Assembly (NCBI RefSeq): GCF_035474595.1
Contig: NZ_DATIND010000080.1
Coordinates: 121,369 to 185,368, forward strand
Source: Longimicrobium sp.
GTDB taxonomy: Bacteria > Gemmatimonadota > Gemmatimonadetes > Longimicrobiales > Longimicrobiaceae
Direction of reading: 5' to 3'
DNA: 64,000 bases
Positions 42,921 through 51,033 of the stretch are shown here, piece by piece (within the stretch, counting starts at the first letter, position 1; every line of letters begins with the position of its first letter). Both the position numbers and the translations under genes were made by a program. Under the pieces are notes generated by a model. The model was not told where the DNA came from, did no database searches, and was given only the letters and a program-made list of their open reading frames with translations.

Positions 42921-44164
42921 CGGCGCATCCCCGGTCCCCGCTCCGCCTGCTGCTGCGGCTGGAGGCGCGGCGGATGTCGGACGCGCTGCGGCAGCCGCGG
43001 CCGGCGGCGTGGATCGGCATCCTCCTTCCCGTCGCGCTCGCGGCGGGCGGGCTGTGGGTGGCGGGAGATGCGATGCGCCCGGACGTTTCCACCGCGGACG
43101 GGGCGATCGGGCTGGGGATGCTGGTCGCCGCGCCGGTCGCGCTGCAGGCGTATCCTATCCTCTTCCGCGCGGTGGACGACGCGTTCCTGCGCCGCCTCGG
43201 CATCCCCGCGCGGGCGCTGTTCGGCGTGCGGGCGATGCGGCTGCTCGCCCTGGCGCTCGCCGTCGTCTTCGCGCTGATGATCCCCGTCGTCTCCACCCGT
43301 CAACCCATCTTGCCGCCGCTCGCGATCGCCCTCGCGGCGGCGGTGGTGGCGTGGGCGGCGTCGCTGCTGGCGCAGGCGAGCGCGGCGGGAAAGCTGGCGC
43401 GGGGCGACAGGCCGTCGCCCGCCGCGGGGCTGATCGGGTGGGACCCGGAGCTGGCGAAGGCCGCCGCGCTCGTCTACGCGCCGCTCTGGCCGCTGCTGGC
43501 GGGCGCCGCCGCCGCGCGCGTCGCGGTCGCGCCGGTGGGTGCGGCGTGGATGCGGATCGGCGCGCTCACCCTCGTCTCCGCCGCGCTGTTGCCTTGGGCG
43601 ACGCGGGCGTTCGCGCGGGCGCTGCCGCGGTTCGCGCCGCACGCGGGCGAGCTGGCGTACGCGCCGCCGCCGGACGCCAGCGGCGGCGAACTGGTGGTCG
43701 GCCGCGGCATCGCCCGCGTGCTGCCGCGGCGCGCGCAGTCGGTGCGGGCGCGCGACGCGGTGGTCATCGGCCGGCGCTACCGCTGGGCGTCGCGCGCGGC
43801 GTGGCCCGCGTCGATCGTCTCCGCGCTGGTGCTCCTGCGCGCGGGCGGGCACGGCGAGGTGCGCGCGTGGGTGACGCTGGCGTGCGGGCTGCTGCTGGCC
43901 GCGCAGGCCGCCGCCGTGGTCGCGCTCGGCCGCTCCGAGCGCGGGCGCCTGCGGTGGATGGACCGCGCGCTCGGCCTGCGCCCCGCGGACCGCGTCGTGG
44001 GCCGCTGGGCGGCGTCGTTCGGGCTGGCGCTGGCCGTCGCGCTCCCGCTGGCGCTGGGGTGGGCCATTGCGATCGGCGGGAGCGGGGGATGGATGTGGCT
44101 GGGCGCGGCGGCCGCCGTCGCGCTGGTCGCCTCCACTGCCTCCGTCGCCGCGGCGGGGCGATGA
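42917..44164 (+). CDS. ABC-2-like transporter permease
   Basis: This is a 415-residue polytopic membrane protein, ATG 42917. Clusters of hydrophobic segments occur at about residues 30-55, 62-85, 105-150, 180-225, 290-335 and 365-410. No soluble catalytic motif is seen. It is directly followed by an overlapping ABC ATPase gene (44161), and the pair fits an ABC-2 type exporter of two-component design. The substrate is unknown; a lipoprotein gene precedes it and an orphan Cys-rich peptide gene lies 2.8 kb downstream, but a link to either is only a possibility. Confidence 0.72.
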   Translation: MTAHPRSPLRLLLRLEARRMSDALRQPRPAAWIGILLPVALAAGGLWVAGDAMRPDVSTADGAIGLGMLVAAPVALQAYPILFRAVDDAFLRRLGIPARALFGVRAMRLLALALAVVFALMIPVVSTRQPILPPLAIALAAAVVAWAASLLAQASAAGKLARGDRPSPAAGLIGWDPELAKAAALVYAPLWPLLAGAAAARVAVAPVGAAWMRIGALTLVSAALLPWATRAFARALPRFAPHAGELAYAPPPDASGGELVVGRGIARVLPRRAQSVRARDAVVIGRRYRWASRAAWPASIVSALVLLRAGGHGEVRAWVTLACGLLLAAQAAAVVALGRSERGRLRWMDRALGLRPADRVVGRWAASFGLALAVALPLALGWAIAIGGSGGWMWLGAAAAVALVASTASVAAAGR

Positions 44165-44886
44165 CGATGGACGTCCATCCGCTGGAAGTGCGCAGGGTGC
44201 GCAAGGCGTATCGCCGCCACGTGGTGCTGGACGGCGTGTCGTTCGACGTCCGCGCCGGTGAGGCGGTGGCGCTCGTAGGCCCCAACGGCGCGGGAAAGAG
44301 CACGCTCATCGGCTGCATCACCGCCGACCGCCTGCCGAACGCCGGGACGGTGCGCATCTGCGGCGCCGACCCGTTCGCCGACGCGAGTGCGGCCGCGGCG
44401 TGCATGGGCTACGTCCCCGAGCAGCCCTTTCTCTACCCCGAGCTGAGCGTGGCCGAGCTGCTGCGCTTCGTGGCCGCCGCGCGCGGGCTGGACGATGCGG
44501 AGTCCGCCGCGGAAACGGCGCGCCTGCTGACGATGCTGGGGCTCGCGGGCGCGGAGGCCGCCCTCTGCCGCGAGCTGTCGCAGGGGATGGGGCGAAAGAC
44601 CGCGATCGCCGCCGCGCTCCTGCACCGCCCGCGGATGATCGTGCTGGACGAGGCGCTGAACGGCCTCGACCGCACCTCCGCCGGGCGCCTGGTCGCCGAG
44701 CTGGACGCGCGGCGGGCGGAGGGCGCGGCGGTCCTCATCTCCAGCCACGACCTCGATTTCCTGGCCGGCTGGTGCGACCGCGGCATCCTCCTCACCCCTC
44801 AATCCCAATCGCGCCTGCTGGAGGGTGGCGATTGGGAGGCGTGGCGCCGCGCGCCGTCTCTCGTTCTCCCGACTCGACCTTCCTGA
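44161..44886 (+). CDS. ABC transporter ATP-binding protein
   Basis: This is a 241-residue ABC ATPase that would power the neighbouring permease at the inner membrane. It shows Walker A LVGPNGAGKSTLIGC, Q-loop GYVPEQPFLYPELS, the signature LSQGMGRKTAIAAAL (a variant of LSGGQ), Walker B MIVLDEALNGLDRTS and the switch His in LISSHDLDFL. The ATG (44161) overlaps the permease stop. The layout is that of exporter-type (CcmA/YadG-like) ATPases. The end is followed by E-like repeats. Confidence 0.9.
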   Translation: MTMDVHPLEVRRVRKAYRRHVVLDGVSFDVRAGEAVALVGPNGAGKSTLIGCITADRLPNAGTVRICGADPFADASAAAACMGYVPEQPFLYPELSVAELLRFVAAARGLDDAESAAETARLLTMLGLAGAEAALCRELSQGMGRKTAIAAALLHRPRMIVLDEALNGLDRTSAGRLVAELDARRAEGAAVLISSHDLDFLAGWCDRGILLTPQSQSRLLEGGDWEAWRRAPSLVLPTRPS

Positions 44887-44887
44887 C

Positions 44888-44980
44888 TCTCACGGAGGGC
44901 ACAGAGGACACAGAGGAAAAGCCGAAAAGTGGAGATCGCCTTCCGTGACCTCATGTGCCCCCTGTGAGAGCCCTCCGTCC
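44888..44980 (+). repeat. Divergent E-like repeat
   Basis: CTCTCACGGAGGGCACAGAG (from about 44888) and an imperfect inverse around CCCTGTGAGAGCCCTCCGT (about 44961-44979) lie in the 315-base gap 44887-45201. The stem is imperfect and the unit differs from the CGCGGAGACGC core of family E. The rest of the gap shows nothing recognisable. Confidence 0.5.
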
Positions 44981-45201
44981 CCATGCGGCGACGCCGACGA
45001 CACATCGGCGTGGACATGCTGGCCCTTCACGGAGGCGGAACCATCTCCCGACCGGGCCGTATCTTACCGCGTCGGTGCTGGACATTTCGCGGGTGGATGC
45101 GGATCGCCCGCGCGGCGGCACGGCTGTCGCAAGGCAGGGTGGGCCTGTGCCGGGCGCGGCGTCCGGCGGCAGCTGACGCAACACCAGATGGAGCGAGACC
45201 C

Positions 45202-45699
45202 ATGCGACTGAAGATGACGGCCGCGCTGACCGCGGCGGCCCTGGCGGTTTCGGCGTGCAGCGGCACGGTGCAGCGCCCGGACATCGAGCTCGAGGGCGTG
45301 ACGCTGGGAAGCATCGGGCTGGCGGGCGGCACGCTGGTGGCCAACATCCGCGTGCACAACCCCAACCGCTTCACCCTGCGCGCGCAGGACCTGCGCTACC
45401 AGCTGTTCCTGCGCAAGGCCGGCTCGACCACCTCCGGCGACAGCGCCTGGACGCGCTTCGCCGAGGGCACCTACGGCGACACGCTGACCGTGCGCGCCGG
45501 GCAGACGCGCACCTTCGGCATTCCCGTGTCGTTCAGCTTCGGGCAGCTGGCCGGCGCCGGGCGCGGGCTGATGGACTACGGCCGCGTGGACTACCGCGCC
45601 GAGGGCACGGTGGACGTGCGCACTCCCATCGGCCTGCGCAACGTGCCCTTCCACAAGGTCGGCACCTTCATCATGGGCAGCACCTCCGGCAGCCGGTAA
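45202..45699 (+). CDS. LEA type 2 family lipoprotein
   Basis: This is a 165-residue predicted lipoprotein: signal MRLKMTAALTAAALAVSAC with the lipobox Cys at about residue 19, then an LEA14/WHy-type domain (DIELEGVTLGSIGLAGGTLV, VHNPNRFTLRAQDLRYQLFL, later FGIPVSFSFGQL and YRAEGTVDV). This immunoglobulin-like fold is found in desiccation- and stress-related proteins and in outer-membrane-associated lipoproteins. It stands alone and is followed by a strong F-family hairpin terminator. ATG 45202 was chosen because it begins the signal peptide. Confidence 0.83.
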   Translation: MRLKMTAALTAAALAVSACSGTVQRPDIELEGVTLGSIGLAGGTLVANIRVHNPNRFTLRAQDLRYQLFLRKAGSTTSGDSAWTRFAEGTYGDTLTVRAGQTRTFGIPVSFSFGQLAGAGRGLMDYGRVDYRAEGTVDVRTPIGLRNVPFHKVGTFIMGSTSGSR

Positions 45700-45725
45700 C
45701 CAGCGGCAGGGCAGGGGGATGGAAA

Positions 45726-45763
45726 ATCGGCGGGCGATCCGGATCTCCGGATCGCCCGCCGAT
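45726..45763 (+). terminator. F-family hairpin, 18-bp perfect stem
   Basis: ATCGGCGGGCGATCCGGA (45726-45743) and its exact complement (45746-45763) are separated by only two bases. The leader GGCAGGGCAGGGGATGG precedes it. Placed between convergent genes (LEA lipoprotein and the reverse propeller gene), it can terminate both. Related hairpins are at 48123 and 63971. Confidence 0.8.
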
Positions 45764-45854
45764 CTGCATCACTCCTGCTTCCCGTCGGATGAACGAATTC
45801 GCGGCAGACCCGGCATGGTACCCTTCCAGCGCGAATCCTCCGGCTGCGATCCTC

Positions 45855-47390
45855 TCACGGCCTCCAGGAGGGGGCCATCATCCGCTGCGGGATGGCCGGG
45901 GTGCGGATGGGCATCTCCACTCCGGTGGCGACCTGGACCAGCGTCAGCACGCCCTGGTCGGTGCTCGCGATCAGGTACGCCCCGTCCGGGGAGAGGTCGA
46001 AGTGCGCCCCGAACTTCGTGCCCGGCTGGGTGACGGCGCGGTCACCCGTGCCATCGGGACGGATCGCCCGGATCTGCCCCGATCCCTCGGTGAGCTCGCC
46101 CGACGCCACGTACAGGATCTCGCTGCCGTCGGGACGCCAGCGCGGCGACAGGGCCGTGACGCCCAGGCTGCGCATTGCCCCCGTGGCCACGTCCAGCACG
46201 TGCAGCGGCATGGGGTTGGAGTAGCTGCCGATGAACGCGACCCGGGACCCGTCGGGCGAGGGTGCCCCGTGCCGCGCCGTGCCGATCACCTCCCCGGGCG
46301 TGAGCTGCTGCTTGCCGGTGCCGTCCGGCAACGCGCGGTAGAGCAGCGGCTCGGTGGTGGAGCCGCCCTCGAAGTACACCCAGCCCCCCGCGAAGCGCGG
46401 CCACGCCTCCTCGCCCATGCGGTCGGCGTCCGGCAGCAGCCGCCGGGTGGCCCCGGTGGCCAGATCCAGCACGTACAGGGAACGGCTGTGGTCGGTGTTG
46501 CTGTCGTGGTAGTACAGCCGCGTCCCGTCCGCGCTCCATGCGCTGCCCATGGCGGCGTTGTAGCCGGGGAACGCGCCGGTGGTCACCCGCTTCGCCAGGT
46601 TCGATCCGTCCAGCGTCATCGTGTACAGCGAGGCCTGCTGGTTCGACAGCGCCACCGCCGTGTAGGCCGCGATGGTCGCCTGCGGCACCACGCTCACCCA
46701 CGAGGTGTCGGCGGCGCCCGCCAGCTCGGCCACGACCGCCGCCCGGCCGACCGCCGTGCCCTGGACGGTGCTTCCCGCCAGCGCCACCGGGCCCGAGATC
46801 ACGCGGAAGGCCACGCCCTGGGCCCCGCCGGCATTCCCGTGGCGGTCGCGCGTGGTGGCCGTCAGCGCGAAGGACCCGCCGGCCAGCACCGCCGTGTCCG
46901 CCGGCGCGGAGGAGAGGGTGCGCGGCGCCCCGGGCAGGATCGTGTAGCTCGCCACCACGAACCGGTCCAGGTCGGGCACCGCCACCACCACTCCGCCCTG
47001 CATGGCGTAGCGGAACATGCGCAGCCGGACCGCGGCGCGCCCTTCGCCGTCCGTGTGCTCGATGGCATACGTTCCCCCGCCGCTGCCCCGGGTGGGCGAC
47101 ACCAGCACCGTGGGCTGGTCCGATCCCTCGGCGATGGCGGTGGCCAGGAACCCGACCTCGGCGTTGGCCAGCGGGCGCCCGTCGCTCCCGTTCACCTGCA
47201 CCACCAGGGGCTGGGCGAGGATGGCGTCGACGGTATCGGACACCCCGGCGCCGGACACCACGGTGATGCCGGGCGTCCCCTTCGGCGGCGGATTCGCGTC
47301 GGACGGGCTGCCGCAGGCAGCGGCTACGACAAGCAGCGCCAGCGCGGCGGCGCGGTAGTTGGGCACGAGCATGGTGTGGGGGCGGTTCAC
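45855..47390 (-). CDS. TolB-like beta-propeller lipoprotein with Ig-like N-terminal region
   Basis: This is a 511-residue reverse-strand secreted lipoprotein. The signal ALALLVVAAAC ends in a lipobox Cys near residue 26. Residues about 40-215 look like one or two Ig/invasin-type domains (GITVVSGAGVSDTVDAIL, LVVQVNGSDGRPLANAEVGF, FALTATTRDRHGNAGG). From about 230 the WD/PD40-like repeats of TolB appear: SAWSADGTRLYYHD, GAPSPDGSRVAFIGS, PRWRPDGSEILYVA and FDLSPDGAYLIASTD. It is probably a surface or periplasmic binding protein of unknown ligand. Starts at 47390 or 47372 are possible. Confidence 0.82.
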   Translation of the reverse strand: MNRPHTMLVPNYRAAALALLVVAAACGSPSDANPPPKGTPGITVVSGAGVSDTVDAILAQPLVVQVNGSDGRPLANAEVGFLATAIAEGSDQPTVLVSPTRGSGGGTYAIEHTDGEGRAAVRLRMFRYAMQGGVVVAVPDLDRFVVASYTILPGAPRTLSSAPADTAVLAGGSFALTATTRDRHGNAGGAQGVAFRVISGPVALAGSTVQGTAVGRAAVVAELAGAADTSWVSVVPQATIAAYTAVALSNQQASLYTMTLDGSNLAKRVTTGAFPGYNAAMGSAWSADGTRLYYHDSNTDHSRSLYVLDLATGATRRLLPDADRMGEEAWPRFAGGWVYFEGGSTTEPLLYRALPDGTGKQQLTPGEVIGTARHGAPSPDGSRVAFIGSYSNPMPLHVLDVATGAMRSLGVTALSPRWRPDGSEILYVASGELTEGSGQIRAIRPDGTGDRAVTQPGTKFGAHFDLSPDGAYLIASTDQGVLTLVQVATGVEMPIRTPAIPQRMMAPSWRP

Positions 47391-47426
47391 TCGGTGGGGA
47401 GAAGACGGAGAGGATTACGCGGGCAG

Positions 47427-47456
47427 AACTTACCTTCGGGTAAACACCCGTGTCAA
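47427..47456 (-). promoter_or_regulatory. Promoter candidate of the propeller lipoprotein gene
   Basis: Reading the reverse strand, TTGACA (47456-47451) is followed after 18 bases by TAAGTT (47432-47427). The spacer contains the inverted repeat GGGTGTTTACCC, a possible operator. Transcription would begin about 30 bases before the start codon. The divergent gap 47391-47702 also serves the Cys-rich peptide gene; no convincing forward promoter is seen there. Confidence 0.45.
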
Positions 47457-47702
47457 CAACGAATAAACATGTGGTTGCGTCACTCCGCCTGCCGACCGTT
47501 CTCCGGCGACGACGTTCGCGGATCCTGACGGGTCGCTGCCCGAACTTTATCGGCTGGAAAAGATTTTGCATCGGCGCGGGACCGGCCGCGCCGTGCGGCC
47601 CCGATCCTCCCGGGCGTGCGGATCCCACCCACCGCCGCGGACGCTCCGCCGCCGTGGTCGTCCATCCGCATCCCACCTCATCTACCCTCCAGGAGGTGCA
47701 CC

Positions 47703-48035
47703 ATGCGGAAGATGAAGCTGACCCTGGACGACCTGCAGATCGACAGCTTCAGCACCACGCCGGTCCGGAGAGGGAAGGGAACGGTGTACGGAGAGCAGTG
47801 CACCTGTCCCACCGCGTGTACCTGCCCCGGCTGCCCCACCTGCGACGCCTCGTGCAACGGCTCGTGCGGGGGCGCCTCGTGCATCGACACCTGCGCTGCG
47901 TCGTGCTACGGCACCTGCGACGCGTCGTGCAACGGCACCTGCGACTACACCTGCGGCGGCAACACCTGCGATCCCACGTGCGCCGGGTGGGCGACCCAGC
48001 CCAGCCCGCGCGAGTACTGCATCTTCTGCGGCTGA
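47703..48035 (+). CDS. Orphan Cys-rich peptide, lanthipeptide-type (RiPP) precursor-like
   Basis: This is a 110-residue peptide with a strong ribosome binding site (AGGAGGTG, 47691-47698). The N-terminus MRKMKLTLDDLQIDSFSTTP resembles class I lanthipeptide/pinensin-type leaders (hydrophobic-LDDL-x-SF-x-T). A short RRGKG linker leads to a core with 19 cysteines: from residue 47 to 93 Cys recurs every four residues (two gaps of five), and 14 of the 19 are directly preceded by Ser or Thr. No signal peptide or membrane segment is present. No dehydratase, cyclase, radical SAM enzyme or peptidase-exporter is found in the window. A repetitive metal-binding or disulfide-rich protein is the alternative. 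Confidence 0.75.
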   Translation: MRKMKLTLDDLQIDSFSTTPVRRGKGTVYGEQCTCPTACTCPGCPTCDASCNGSCGGASCIDTCAASCYGTCDASCNGTCDYTCGGNTCDPTCAGWATQPSPREYCIFCG

Positions 48036-48122
48036 TCCGGTGCCCTTCGGCAGGGCCCGGCACCTGCGGCATCGGCACCACTTCGCCGGGCCCGTAAGCG
48101 GTGGCAGGGCAAGGAGATGAAC

Positions 48123-48164
48123 AGCGGCGGGCGATCCGGGGGATCCGGGTCGCCCGCCGCTTTG
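48123..48164 (+). terminator. F-family hairpin after the Cys-rich peptide gene
   Basis: AGCGGCGGGCGATCCGG (48123-48139) pairs with CCGGGTCGCCCGCCGCT (48145-48161, one T-G pair), followed by TTGTTG. The same leader, GGCAGGGCAAGGAGATGA, precedes it as at 45726. It probably terminates the peptide transcript. Confidence 0.75.
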
Positions 48165-48179
48165 TTGCACTCCAAACCA

Positions 48180-48395
48180 CCCGCCAATGGAATTGGCGGG
48201 CAACAACAGCACAAAGTCCCTTCGGGACTGCTGGCCGGCGTCTCTGCCTTTATCCGGCACACTGCCGTCCGCCGAATGAGCGGAACCGTGCAGGGTGCTG
48301 AAGCCCGTCCCTCCCCCATGGGGTTTTGGGGGAGGGACAGGCGGGCGGCGGTGCGACGGGAGTCGCGCCGGCCAAGCCAGGGAGAGGGTCCGCGG
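48180..48395 (+). repeat. Composite repeat island 3 (A + linker + C modules)
   Basis: Part of the gene-free 431-base gap 48036-48466. A element CCCGCCAAT-GGA-ATTGGCGGG (48180-48200), spacer CAACAACAGCACAAA, GTCCC-TTC-GGGAC (48216-48228); a linker with CGGCACACTGCCGTCCGCCG; and a C module with GGGTTTTGGGGGAGGGACAG and GTCGCGCCGGCC. The order matches island 4 at 53886. Confidence 0.82.
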
Positions 48396-48466
48396 GGGCC
48401 GCGGAAACGCGTTTTGGTTAGATTACCCGCCGCACCCAGATCTCCAGGCACGACGCGCGAGGGACG

Positions 48467-50413
48467 ATGACGCTGGTCCGGCTGCAGGACGCGGGGAAAC
48501 AGTACGGCGACCGCTGGATCATCCGGCACGTGGACTTCCACGTGGCGAAGGGCGAGCGCTGGGGGATCGTGGGCCGCAACGGCATCGGCAAGACCACCCT
48601 GCTGAAGCTGATCACCGGCGAGGACGAGCCCACCGAGGGCGATGTCTGGCGCCACCCCGGCCTCCGCTTCACCCACATGCGCCAGGAGCGCGGCGAAACC
48701 AGCTCCGGCACCATCGCGCAGGCCGCGCTGGAGCCCTTCGCCGAGCTGGTGGCGATGGAGGAGCGGCTGCACCGCGAGGCCGCGCGGCTGGCCGAGATCG
48801 CGCACGACGGCGACGAGGGGCGTCGATTGATGGCGAGCTACGACCGCCACACCGAGGAGTTCCGGCGCCGCGGCGGCTACGAGATGCACGCCCGCGCCGA
48901 GGCCACCCTCGAGGGCCTCGGCTTTCCGGCGGACACCTGGACCAAGCCGCTGCGCGCGCTGAGCGGCGGCGAGCTGGGGCGCCTCCGCCTGGTCCAGACG
49001 CTGCTGGCCGAGCCCGACGTGCTGCTGCTGGACGAGCCCACCAACCACCTGGACCTCCGCTCCACCGAGTGGCTGGAGGAGTACCTGAAGTCCTATCCCG
49101 GCACGGTGATGGTGGTCAGCCACGACCGCGTGTTCCTGGAGCGGCTGGCCGACCACGTGCTGCACCTGGAGGAGGGAACGGCGTTCGCGTACGCGGGCGG
49201 CTTCGAGAGCTTCCTGGAGCAGCGCGAGGCCCGGCGCGAGCTGCAGCGCAGGCAGTACGAGCAGCAGCAGGCGCACATCGCGCGCACCGAGGACTTCATC
49301 CGCCGCAACCTGGCGGGGCAGAAGACGAAGCAGGCCAAGAGCCGCCGCACGCTGCTGTCGCGGATGGAGCGCGTCGGCGCGGTCGGCGAAGACGGGCGGG
49401 GGATGGCGCTGCGCTTCGGGCAGGCGGCGCGCAGCGGCGGCACGGTGATGCGCATCGACGGCGTGAGCTGCGCCTTCGGCCCGCGTACGCTCTTCGCCCC
49501 GTTCAGCGCCGAGGTGTCGCGCGGCGAGCGCATCGCCGTGATCGGACCCAACGGCTGCGGCAAGAGCACGCTGATGCGCGCGCTGGCCGGCGAAGGCGCC
49601 CCCTGCGCGGGAAGCGTGATCCCCGGCACCGGGGTGGTGCGCGCGTACTACCGGCAGGACTTCGCGCACCTGGACGAGGCGAAGACGGTCTGGCAGGAGG
49701 TGAGCGACGGCGTGAAGGGGACCATGCCCGAGCTGCGCGGCCACCTGGGCCGCTTCCTGTTCTCGGGCGACGACATCCAGGCGCGCATCGGCAGCCTTTC
49801 CGGCGGCGAGCAGGCGCGGGTAGCGCTGGCCAAGATCACCCTGCAGCGCGCCAACCTTCTCCTTCTCGACGAGCCGACCAACCACCTCGATCTCGAGAGC
49901 CGCGAGGTGCTGGAGGAGGCGATCGAAGGGTACGACGGCACGGTGATCCTCATCTCCCACGACCGCGCGTTCCTTTCGGCGACGTCGACGCGCGTGTGGA
50001 GCTGGACGGACGGGCGGTTCGAGGACTACCCCGGCGGGTTCGACGACTGGCAGGACTGGGTCGCCCGCCGCCAGGCCGGCGCCTCCGAAGCCGCGGCGTC
50101 CTCCGCCGCGAAGCAGGCCGCGGCGCAGCAGGCGGCGGCCGCGCAGGCGCCGAAGCCGTCCGGCGGCGCGCTGTCGAAGAACGAGCAGCGCCGCCGTGAG
50201 GCCGAGCTCGCCCGCCTGGAAGCCCGCATCCACGAGATCGAGACGCGCGTCGCCGAGATCGAGTCCGCGCTCGGCGACCCCGCGATCTACGCCCCCGGGG
50301 CCGACCCCGCCCGCCCCAAAGCCCTCGCCGACGAGCGCGACGCGCTCACCACCGAGCTGGCGGAGGCGTACGCCGCGTGGGAGAAGGTGGGCGAGGAGCT
50401 GGCGGGGGTGTAG
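48467..50413 (+). CDS. ABC-F family ATPase
   Basis: This is a 648-residue soluble protein with two ABC domains and no membrane segment, the design of ABC-F translation factors that act on the ribosome E site. Domain 1 has Walker A VGRNGIGKTTLLKL and signature LSGGELGRLRLVQTLL with Walker B LLLDEPTNHLDL; domain 2 has GPNGCGKSTLMRA, LSGGEQARVALAKITL and LLLDEPTNHLDLES. A basic linker (RRNLAGQKTKQAKSRRTLL) lies between them, and an Ala-rich then coiled C-terminal tail follows (about 540-648), as in Uup. A housekeeping factor is likeliest; antibiotic resistance is possible. Confidence 0.92.
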   Translation: MTLVRLQDAGKQYGDRWIIRHVDFHVAKGERWGIVGRNGIGKTTLLKLITGEDEPTEGDVWRHPGLRFTHMRQERGETSSGTIAQAALEPFAELVAMEERLHREAARLAEIAHDGDEGRRLMASYDRHTEEFRRRGGYEMHARAEATLEGLGFPADTWTKPLRALSGGELGRLRLVQTLLAEPDVLLLDEPTNHLDLRSTEWLEEYLKSYPGTVMVVSHDRVFLERLADHVLHLEEGTAFAYAGGFESFLEQREARRELQRRQYEQQQAHIARTEDFIRRNLAGQKTKQAKSRRTLLSRMERVGAVGEDGRGMALRFGQAARSGGTVMRIDGVSCAFGPRTLFAPFSAEVSRGERIAVIGPNGCGKSTLMRALAGEGAPCAGSVIPGTGVVRAYYRQDFAHLDEAKTVWQEVSDGVKGTMPELRGHLGRFLFSGDDIQARIGSLSGGEQARVALAKITLQRANLLLLDEPTNHLDLESREVLEEAIEGYDGTVILISHDRAFLSATSTRVWSWTDGRFEDYPGGFDDWQDWVARRQAGASEAAASSAAKQAAAQQAAAAQAPKPSGGALSKNEQRRREAELARLEARIHEIETRVAEIESALGDPAIYAPGADPARPKALADERDALTTELAEAYAAWEKVGEELAGV

Positions 50414-50448
50414 TTTTCCCTGCTGGCCAGCAACAGACGCACAGAGAT

Positions 50449-50575
50449 GACGTCATCCTGAGGCCGGCCACACCGTCGTTGCCTTTGCACGGGCGGTTGC
50501 AGGCCGAAGGATCTACAGGCGAGGTCGCACGTGCGCTGCGGGATCGCACGATCGATCCCCGAAGCCGGTATCAGG
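50449..50575 (+). repeat. Left arm of the D-family element around the hicB-like gene
   Basis: This is a 127-base D unit from GACGTCATCCTGAGGCCGGC to GGTATCAGG. It is the reverse complement, with scattered differences, of 50831-50953. The two arms enclose 255 bases holding only the hicB-like gene and its leader. Confidence 0.9.
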
Positions 50576-50599
50576 CGTGTTCGAAAGGTGCTGGGGAAG

Positions 50600-50833
50600 A
50601 TGAGCCAATATCAGGTAGTGATCCTCTGGAGTGAAGAGGATTCCGCCTTCCTCGCCGTCGCTCCGGAACTGCCTGGATGCATGGCTCACGGCGCGACGCG
50701 TGACGAAGCGCTCCAGATGGTGGAGCAAGCAATGGAACTCTGGCTGGATGTAGCTCGCCTGCATGGCGACCGGATTCCGCTTCCCGCGAAGCGCCGCATC
50801 GCGTGGTCATCTCACGCGGAGAAGGGTTTGTGA
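50600..50833 (+). CDS. Orphan HicB-like antitoxin-type protein
   Basis: This is a 77-residue protein of the HicB-like fold (partial RNase H): YQVVILWSEEDSAFLAVAPE, LPGCMAHGATRDEALQMVEQ and AMELWLDVARLHGDRIPLP are the usual order, including the LPGC-x2-HG-x-T-x-EAL core. It lacks the C-terminal DNA-binding domain of full HicB, and no HicA toxin gene is adjacent. ATG 50600 is preferred over an upstream in-frame start inside the repeat arm. It lies exactly between two inverted D arms, and its TGA stop is the first three bases of the right arm. It may be a solitary antitoxin or a regulator carried by the element. Confidence 0.82.
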   Translation: MSQYQVVILWSEEDSAFLAVAPELPGCMAHGATRDEALQMVEQAMELWLDVARLHGDRIPLPAKRRIAWSSHAEKGL

Positions 50834-50953
50834 TATCGAATCCGGGAGATCGGTGCAATCCGGAAGCACACGTGCGACCTCGCCTATGGATCCTTCGGCC
50901 TGCTACCGCTCGTACGGGGGCAACGACGGTGTGGCCGGCCTCAGGATGACGTC
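50831..50953 (+). repeat. Right arm of the D-family element around the hicB-like gene
   Basis: This is a 123-base unit beginning TGATATCGAATCCGGG and ending CCTCAGGATGACGTC. Its start coincides with the hicB-like stop codon. It is most similar to the solitary unit at 55793-55917, including ACACGTGCGACCTCGCCTAT. Confidence 0.9.
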
Positions 50954-51033
50954 TCTCTGTGTGTTTGTGGCCGAGATCAGCTTCAGAACGGCTTGACAGG
51001 CGCCGCGCCCGTTGGGACGCGGCGCTGTTTGCT

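Noticed and set aside
48467..50413. ABC-F gene as exporter of the Cys-rich peptide
   Set aside because: ABC-F proteins have no membrane domain and act on ribosomes; a hairpin and a repeat island separate the two genes.
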